The notes under the pieces were generated by a model, which was not told where the DNA came from, searched no databases, and saw only the letters and a program-made list of their open reading frames with translations. 6,319 nucleotides of DNA from Lachnospiraceae bacterium (GTDB taxonomy: Bacteria > Bacillota > Clostridia > Lachnospirales > Lachnospiraceae), in NCBI GenBank assembly GCA_003446735.1, contig DMCJ01000045.1, positions 1 through 6,319 of the forward strand. Reading direction: 5' to 3'. Shown piece after piece: positions 1 to 3,678 of the stretch. The first letter of the stretch is position 1; each line of letters opens with the position of its first letter. The translations under genes were made by a program, and so were the position numbers.

Positions 1-72
1 GCATGTCAGTTCCATCCGGAGAAAAGTTCGGATGTCGGACTTAAGATACTTTCCAATTTCCTAGACTTATAG
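1..72 (+). CDS. hisH: HisH, glutamine amidotransferase subunit of imidazole glycerol phosphate synthase (C-terminal end only)
   Basis: Frame 1 is open from the window edge to a TAG at 70-72 and encodes 23 residues beginning ACQFHPEKSS and ending NFLDL. The QFHPEKS motif is the C-terminal signature of class I glutamine amidotransferases: its His (codon 5) and Glu (codon 7) complete the Cys-His-Glu triad that releases ammonia from glutamine. The Cys nucleophile lies upstream, outside the window. HisH supplies that ammonia to HisF, which is encoded 15 bases downstream, the standard order in his operons. Other class I amidotransferases (PabA, TrpG, GuaA) share the motif, so the specific call rests mainly on the adjacent hisF. 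The gene is cut by the window edge, not broken. Confidence 0.88.
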   Translation, partial: ACQFHPEKSSDVGLKILSNFLDL

Positions 73-87
73 AATACGGGTGATAAG

Positions 88-846
88 ATGCACACTAAAC
101 GTATAATCCCCTGCCTCGATGTTAAAGACGGAAGGGTAGTAAAAGGTGTCAATTTCATAAATCTCATCGATGCGGGCGACCCTGTAGCCGTAGGAAAAGC
201 TTATGACGAAGCGGGAGCGGACGAACTCGTATTTCTTGATATCACGGCAAGTTCCGATCAGAGAAAAACGGTTGCGGATATGGTAAGGCGCGTTGCAGAG
301 ACTGTTTTTATCCCGTTTACGGTCGGTGGCGGCATCAGGAGCGTTGATGATTTCAAGGCTATTTTAAGAGAAGGCGCCGATAAGATAAGCGTAAATTCCG
401 CTGCGATCGATAATCCGAATCTCATAGCCGAGGCGGCAGATAAATTCGGAAGCCAGTGCGTCGTACTTGCGATAGATGCTAAAAGAAGACCGGACGGCGG
501 TTTTACGGTATTTAAACATGGCGGCAGGATCGATTGTAATTTAGATGCCGTTGAGTGGGCTATAAAAGCAGAAAAATTAGGCGCGGGCGAGATTCTTTTA
601 ACAAGCATGGACGGTGACGGAACGAAAGCCGGATATGATATAGAGCTTACAAAAGCGATATCTGATGCTGTTAAGATCCCTGTCATCGCTTCGGGCGGAG
701 CCGGAAAGCTTGAGCATTTTAAGGAAGCGTTAACCGACGGCGGTGCAGAGGCGGCTCTTGCTGCGTCATTATTCCACTTTAACGAGCTTTCAATAAAAGA
801 AGTAAAAGAATATTTAAGAGATAACGGTGTATCCGTGAGATTGTAA
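88..846 (+). CDS. hisF: HisF, cyclase subunit of imidazole glycerol phosphate synthase
   Basis: HisF uses ammonia from HisH to turn PRFAR into imidazole glycerol phosphate and AICAR in cytoplasmic histidine biosynthesis. The 252-residue length is typical of this (beta/alpha)8-barrel family. The catalytic pair is present: D11 in PCLDVKDGRVVKG and D130 in VLAIDAKR. The phosphate-binding loops GGGIRS (80-85) and ASGGAGK (201-207) and the GAGEILLTSMDGDGTK stretch (166-180) are intact. The residues equivalent to the ammonia gate of the Thermotoga enzyme are also there (R5, E46, K99, E168). The ATG at 88 is preceded by GGGTGAT at 78-84, which matches the anti-SD sequence, and no other in-frame start fits better. 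It lies between hisH and a small membrane-protein gene and is probably co-transcribed with both. Nothing in the protein is unusual; the HGGR loop followed by IDCNLD differs slightly from the common KDTGLD form. Confidence 0.98.
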   Translation: MHTKRIIPCLDVKDGRVVKGVNFINLIDAGDPVAVGKAYDEAGADELVFLDITASSDQRKTVADMVRRVAETVFIPFTVGGGIRSVDDFKAILREGADKISVNSAAIDNPNLIAEAADKFGSQCVVLAIDAKRRPDGGFTVFKHGGRIDCNLDAVEWAIKAEKLGAGEILLTSMDGDGTKAGYDIELTKAISDAVKIPVIASGGAGKLEHFKEALTDGGAEAALAASLFHFNELSIKEVKEYLRDNGVSVRL

Positions 847-859
847 CAGGGAGGTTAAT

Positions 860-1072
860 ATGAAGAAGTTTAAGAATTACTGGCTGTCTTTGGATGAAGA
901 GACCGTGATAAACAGAAAATTACTTTTCTTTGAGATACTTACCGCTTTATTTGCTGGTATTGTGCTTGGTTTTATATTTGCTCCCTTTAAGAGCTTTACT
1001 ATCGCGAGCAATAACGAGAACAACGGAAACGGAAACAGCGCATCGGCAGATAATGATGAAAAGGCGGACTAA
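860..1072 (+). CDS. Small single-pass membrane protein of unknown function
   Basis: This encodes 70 residues I cannot assign to a characterised family. Residues 1-20 are charged and amphipathic (MKKFKNYWLSLDEETVINRK). Residues about 21-42 form one hydrophobic segment ending GIVLGFIFAPFKSF, with a single Glu (E25) near its start. Residues 50-70 are a polar Asn/Gly/Ser/Asp tail that is probably disordered. The gene looks real: it has one of the strongest ribosome binding sites in the window (AGGGAGG at 848-854, 5 bases before ATG), sits 13 bases after hisF and ends 3 bases before ung. The Gly-rich helix followed by FAPFKS recalls the YtxH-type pattern of a helix ending in APKSG, but that resemblance is weak and should not be used as a name. 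Context suggests co-expression with hisF and ung, not a role in histidine synthesis. Topology cannot be fixed: flanking positive charges occur at K20 and K44. Confidence 0.8.
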   Translation: MKKFKNYWLSLDEETVINRKLLFFEILTALFAGIVLGFIFAPFKSFTIASNNENNGNGNSASADNDEKAD

Positions 1073-1075
1073 ATA

Positions 1076-1759
1076 ATGTCGGCTATCTCAAATGACTGGC
1101 TTGAACCTTTAAGCGGTGAATTTAAAAAAGAGTATTACAAAAATCTTTATATAAAGATAAAAGAAGAATATTCAACGCATCTTATCTTTCCGCCGAGTGA
1201 TGAGATCTTTACGGCATTTGACAAAACTCCCCTAAATAAGGTAAAAGTAGTTATCATAGGGCAGGATCCATATCATAATGTGGGTCAGGCTCACGGTCTT
1301 TGTTTTTCCGTTAAGCCCGAGGTTGACATACCACCTTCGCTCGTAAATATCTATAAGGAACTTCACGACGATCTCGGATGCTATATCCCGGATAACGGAT
1401 ATCTGGTTAAATGGGCGGAGCAGGGAGTGCTTTTATTAAATTCGGTCCTTACGGTAAGAGCTCATGAGGCAAATTCCCATAAGAATCTGGGATGGGAAGA
1501 ATTTACCGATGCGGTCATTGAGGTGCTTAACAAAGAAGACAGGCCCATTGTTTTTCTTCTTTGGGGTAGCCCTGCGCAGGCTAAGGGAAAGCATTTAAAC
1601 AATCCCAACCACCTTATATTAAAGGCGCCGCATCCGAGCCCGTTATCGGCCTACAGAGGATTCTTCGGATGCAGGCATTTCTCGAAAACTAACGAGTTCT
1701 TAAAGTCTAAAGGCTTAGAGCCGATAGACTGGCAGATAGAGAATTTAAAAGATAATTGA
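1076..1759 (+). CDS. ung: Uracil-DNA glycosylase, family 1 (UDG)
   Basis: UDG excises uracil from DNA, the first step of base excision repair of deaminated cytosine or misincorporated dUMP, in the cytoplasm. At 227 residues it is normal for bacterial Ung. All family-1 motifs are present: the water-activating motif GQDPYH (62-67, D64 catalytic, Y66 excluding thymine), the uracil-stacking F77 in LCFS, N122 in LLLNSVLTV for uracil recognition, and the Leu-intercalation motif HPSPLSAYRGFFG with catalytic H186. The N-terminal NDWL (6-9) is also typical and supports the ATG at 1076. That ATG lies only 3 bases after the preceding stop; its ribosome binding site is weak (AAGGCGG at about 1061-1067, inside the upstream gene), so translation is probably coupled to the small membrane protein. 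PolA, encoded further right, could fill repair gaps made after UDG action, but it belongs to a separate transcription unit. Confidence 0.98.
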   Translation: MSAISNDWLEPLSGEFKKEYYKNLYIKIKEEYSTHLIFPPSDEIFTAFDKTPLNKVKVVIIGQDPYHNVGQAHGLCFSVKPEVDIPPSLVNIYKELHDDLGCYIPDNGYLVKWAEQGVLLLNSVLTVRAHEANSHKNLGWEEFTDAVIEVLNKEDRPIVFLLWGSPAQAKGKHLNNPNHLILKAPHPSPLSAYRGFFGCRHFSKTNEFLKSKGLEPIDWQIENLKDN

Positions 1760-1775
1760 TCTAAGGGGCACTATT

Positions 1776-3065
1776 ATGAAAAAATTACCGTTTATCACAA
1801 AAGAACAGATTGAGGAGATAGTAAAAAAATATCCCACACCTTTTCATATCTATGATGAAAAGGGTATAAGGGAAAATGCCAGAGCCTTAAAGGACGCATT
1901 TTCCTGGAATAAAGGATATAAGGAATACTATGCTGTAAAGGCATGCCCGAATCCTTTCATCCTTGAAATATTAAAAAGCGAGGGCTGCGGCACAGACTGT
2001 TCATCGCTTACAGAGCTCATGCTCTCCGAAGCCTGTGATATACGGGGCAGGGAGATCATGTTTTCTTCCAATGAGACTCCGGCCAAAGAGTATGTTTTTG
2101 CTGACAGGATCGGCGCCACAATTAACTTAGATGACATTACTCATATCGAGTATTTAAAAAATGCATTGGGCGGCAGGCTTCCGGAGCGATTAAGTCTTCG
2201 TTTTAATCCCGGCGGAGTACTTAAGCTTTCCAACGGCATCATGGACAACCCCGGTGATGCAAAGTACGGATTTACCAGAGAGCAGCTTATCGAGGGATAT
2301 CGTATTTTAAAGGAGAACGGCGTGAAAGAATTCGGTATGCACGCTTTTCTTGCAAGCAATACCGTGACTAATGAGTACTACCCGCTTCTTGCTAAGATAT
2401 TATTTGAAACAGCGGTAGAAGTAAAGGAAAAGACGGGCGTTGAGATAAATTTCGTTAATCTTTCCGGCGGTGTCGGGATCCCTTACGAGCCCGGCAAAGA
2501 GCCCAATGACATTAAGGCTATCGGTGAGGGGGTTAAAAAGGTTTATGAAGAAGTGCTCATCCCCGCAGGTCTTACGGATGTATCCATCTATACCGAGCTT
2601 GGCAGATATATGACCGGCCCTTACGGACATCTGGTCACTCAGGCTATTCACGAGAAGCATACACATAAAGAATACATAGGCTGTGATGCATGTGCGGTCA
2701 ATCTAATGCGTCCAGCGATGTACGGAGCTTATCACCACATCACGGTGGCAGGTAAGGAAGATGCGCCTTTAGATCATAAGTATGATGTTGTTGGATCATT
2801 ATGTGAAAATAACGATAAATTCGCGATCGACAGGATGCTTCCGAAGATCGACATTGGAGATTACCTTGTCATCCATGATACCGGTGCTCACGGATTTTCC
2901 ATGGGATATAATTACAACGGTAAATTAAAGAGTGCGGAGCTTCTTCTTAAAGAAGACGGGGAAGTTAAGCTCATCCGCCGCGCCGAAACACCGATGGACT
3001 ACTTCGCGACCTTCGACGGCTTCGATGTCTTTAATAAATTAAAAGACATATATGAAGAGGGCTAA
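1776..3065 (+). CDS. lysA: Diaminopimelate decarboxylase-type PLP enzyme (LysA, clostridial variant)
   Basis: The likely reaction is decarboxylation of meso-diaminopimelate to L-lysine and CO2, the last step of lysine synthesis. The 429-residue protein has the alanine racemase-like fold type III layout. The PLP lysine is K55 in YYAVKACPNP, followed by a CGTDCSSLTEL stretch, H189 in GMHAFLASN, the phosphate loop SGGVGIPY (230-237), ELGRYMTGPYG (274-284), CDACAVNLMRPAMYGAYHH (303-321), and C343-E344 in GSLCENND, the usual active-site Cys-Glu. The C-terminal part has MGYNYNGKLKSAELLL. Several signatures differ from classical LysA: EPGR is ELGR, GPICES is GSLCENN, and YNxxxRP lacks the Arg-Pro. 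From memory these are shared by a clostridial LysA subgroup, so I favour DAP decarboxylase, but another amino acid decarboxylase is possible. The ATG at 1776 follows AAGGGG (1763-1768). Only 16 bases separate it from ung, so there is no room for a lysine riboswitch. Confidence 0.88.
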   Translation: MKKLPFITKEQIEEIVKKYPTPFHIYDEKGIRENARALKDAFSWNKGYKEYYAVKACPNPFILEILKSEGCGTDCSSLTELMLSEACDIRGREIMFSSNETPAKEYVFADRIGATINLDDITHIEYLKNALGGRLPERLSLRFNPGGVLKLSNGIMDNPGDAKYGFTREQLIEGYRILKENGVKEFGMHAFLASNTVTNEYYPLLAKILFETAVEVKEKTGVEINFVNLSGGVGIPYEPGKEPNDIKAIGEGVKKVYEEVLIPAGLTDVSIYTELGRYMTGPYGHLVTQAIHEKHTHKEYIGCDACAVNLMRPAMYGAYHHITVAGKEDAPLDHKYDVVGSLCENNDKFAIDRMLPKIDIGDYLVIHDTGAHGFSMGYNYNGKLKSAELLLKEDGEVKLIRRAETPMDYFATFDGFDVFNKLKDIYEEG

Positions 3066-3071
3066 AGTAAT

Positions 3072-3100
3072 TTGCAAAAAATCCCGCTTTGGTGTATGAT
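3072..3100 (+). promoter_or_regulatory. Sigma-A type promoter of the tRNA-Leu gene
   Basis: A -35 box TTGCAA (3072-3077, 4 of 6 bases match TTGACA) is separated by exactly 17 bases from a -10 box TATGAT (3095-3100, 5 of 6 match TATAAT). Transcription should start near 3107, about 24 bases before the mature tRNA. The promoter begins 6 bases after the lysA stop codon, so it lets the tRNA be made independently of the upstream operon. Its spacer resembles that of the promoter at 3285-3313. Confidence 0.78.
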
Positions 3101-3106
3101 ATAAAT

Positions 3107-3124
3107 CGCGTGTAAAGTTACGCG
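3107..3124 (+). other. Short hairpin in the 5' leader of the pre-tRNA
   Basis: CGCGTG (3107-3112) can pair with TACGCG (3119-3124) around a 6-base loop: five Watson-Crick pairs plus one G-T. It begins at the predicted transcription start and ends 6 bases before the tRNA. No T-run follows, so it is not an intrinsic terminator. It may protect or shape the leader before RNase P cuts, or be incidental; a shifted register (TCGCG with CGCGA at 3123-3127) is also possible. Confidence 0.45.
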
Positions 3125-3130
3125 CGATAG

Positions 3131-3213
3131 GCCGGTGTGTCGGAATGGCAGACGAGGCAGACTCAAAATCTGTTGTGGGCAACTACGTGCGGGTTCAAGT
3201 CCCGCCACCGGCA
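3131..3213 (+). tRNA. tRNA-Leu, anticodon CAA
   Basis: A complete 83-base class II tRNA folds cleanly. The acceptor stem is GCCGGTG (3131-3137) with CACCGGC (3206-3212) and discriminator A3213. The D stem is TCG/CGA (3140-3142 with 3153-3155). The anticodon stem is GCAGA/TCTGT (3157-3161 with 3169-3173) around loop CTCAAAA, giving anticodon CAA at 3164-3166, which reads UUG. The variable arm (3174-3188) forms GTGG/CTAC closed by a GCAA tetraloop, the long arm expected of tRNA-Leu. The T stem is GCGGG/CCCGC around TTCAAGT. The discriminator A is the known leucine identity base. CCA is not encoded (TTA follows), so the 3' end is probably made by RNase Z and CCA-adding enzyme. It has its own promoter immediately upstream and terminator-like hairpins downstream. 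Confidence 0.97.
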
Positions 3214-3235
3214 TTATGAAAAACAAAGGGATAAA

Positions 3236-3284
3236 CCCTTGCAAAGCCTTATAAAAAGGGCGTTTGCAGGGGCTTTTCATTTTC
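3236..3284 (+). terminator. Intrinsic terminator after tRNA-Leu (first hairpin)
   Basis: CCCTTGCAAAGCC (3236-3248) pairs with GGCGTTTGCAGGG (3259-3272 region): GCC/GGC, then TGCAAA/TTTGCA, one T-G pair and CCC/GGG, with a single bulged G at 3262. The loop of about 10 bases is AT-rich. An interrupted T-tract (CTTTTCATTTTC) follows at 3273-3284. It would end both the tRNA transcript and any read-through from lysA. The T-tract is broken by CA, so termination may be incomplete; a second hairpin follows directly. Confidence 0.75.
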
Positions 3285-3305
3285 TTGCTAAAAGGCCCGT
3301 TTTTT
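3270..3305 (+). terminator. Second, overlapping terminator-like hairpin
   Basis: GGGCTTTT (3270-3277) can pair with AAAAGGCCC (3290-3298), with one bulged G, around a 12-base loop, and is followed by G and then TTTTTT at 3300-3305. A GC base of the stem next to six T residues is the normal form of an intrinsic terminator. Its 5' arm shares 3270-3272 with the 3' arm of the first hairpin, so the two compete or act in turn. The loop and T-tract also hold the -35 box and spacer of the next promoter. Confidence 0.5.
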
Positions 3306-3313
3306 GGTATAAT
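3285..3313 (+). promoter_or_regulatory. Sigma-A type promoter of the zinc-finger gene and polA
   Basis: The -35 box TTGCTA (3285-3290) is 17 bases from a perfect -10 box TATAAT (3308-3313). A TG at 3305-3306, one base before the -10 box, gives an extended -10 element, so this should be a strong promoter. The start point is expected near 3320, giving a 5' untranslated region of roughly 37 bases before the ATG at 3357. It is the only good promoter visible upstream of the zinc-finger gene and polA. Confidence 0.85.
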
Positions 3314-3356
3314 TTATAAGGTTTACTGTAATTTGGAAAAGTGTGTGTAACGCGCT

Positions 3357-3677
3357 ATGGAATGCAAGGAAGTCATTAAATACATACCCGGATTTTTAAA
3401 CGGAGAGCTTGAGGACGAAGAGCTTTCCGGCTTCATAGATCATGTTAAAAACTGTGCTGACTGTGAAGATGAGCTTGCCATTTCCTATCTTGCTGTGGAA
3501 GGCATAATAAGGCTTGAAGACGGGGCCTCGTTTAATCTTGATGATGAGCTTAGCGATAAATTAAAAGAGGGCGAAAGAAGACTTGACTTCCACGGCAGGG
3601 TATACGATTTTCTGAAGGTGATCGAGCTTATCGGTATCATAGCGATGACGATCTCCATTGTGATGATAGTTTGGTGA
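3357..3677 (+). CDS. Membrane-anchored anti-sigma-factor-like zinc-finger protein (zf-HC2 type)
   Basis: This 106-residue protein has C3 near its start and an HVKNCADC motif giving H29-x3-C33-x2-C36, the histidine/cysteine pattern of the zf-HC2 or ZAS domain of anti-sigma factors. Residues 40-75 are helical and acidic, and residues about 87-105 form one hydrophobic segment ending IVMIVW at the C-terminus. The likely topology is a cytoplasmic zinc finger held by a C-terminal anchor with almost no outer domain, so it has little room to sense outside signals. No sigma factor gene is adjacent; the partner is polA, which begins one base after the stop. The ATG at 3357 keeps C3; the only upstream in-frame candidate (GTG at 3345) is followed at once by TAA. 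The ribosome binding site is poor: GGAAAAG (3335-3341) lies 15 bases away. The protein's target is unknown; regulation of a distant sigma factor or another cytoplasmic partner is possible. Confidence 0.88.
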   Translation: MECKEVIKYIPGFLNGELEDEELSGFIDHVKNCADCEDELAISYLAVEGIIRLEDGASFNLDDELSDKLKEGERRLDFHGRVYDFLKVIELIGIIAMTISIVMIVW

Positions 3678-3678
3678 A

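Noticed and set aside
258..686. 142-codon antisense open frame inside hisF
   Set aside because: The frame is a by-product of hisF codon use; no ribosome binding site, promoter or domain, and hisF is unmistakable on the other strand.
1760..1775. Lysine riboswitch or other leader before lysA
   Set aside because: Only 16 bases separate ung and lysA, enough for a ribosome binding site and nothing else.
1928..2666. Three antisense open frames inside lysA
   Set aside because: None has a recognisable domain or initiation site; all lie fully under the strongly conserved lysA coding sequence.
3100..3105. TATAAA as an alternative -10 box of the tRNA promoter
   Set aside because: It would lie 22 bases from TTGCAA, too far for sigma-A; TATGAT at 3095-3100 gives the ideal 17.
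3107..3124. Hairpin after lysA as a lysA terminator
   Set aside because: The stem is short and is followed by GCGATAG without a T-run, so it does not meet the form of an intrinsic terminator.
3062..3280. 72-codon open frame on the - strand across the tRNA
   Set aside because: Its apparent protein, with a PVAGLEPARSCPQQ stretch, is the well-known false translation of tRNA genes in reverse; not a gene.
3137..3319. 60-codon open frame on the + strand across the tRNA
   Set aside because: It lies on the tRNA, its terminators and the next promoter, has no ribosome binding site and its product resembles nothing I know.
3345..3347. GTG as an upstream start for the zinc-finger gene
   Set aside because: It is in frame but followed immediately by TAA, so it cannot extend the protein.
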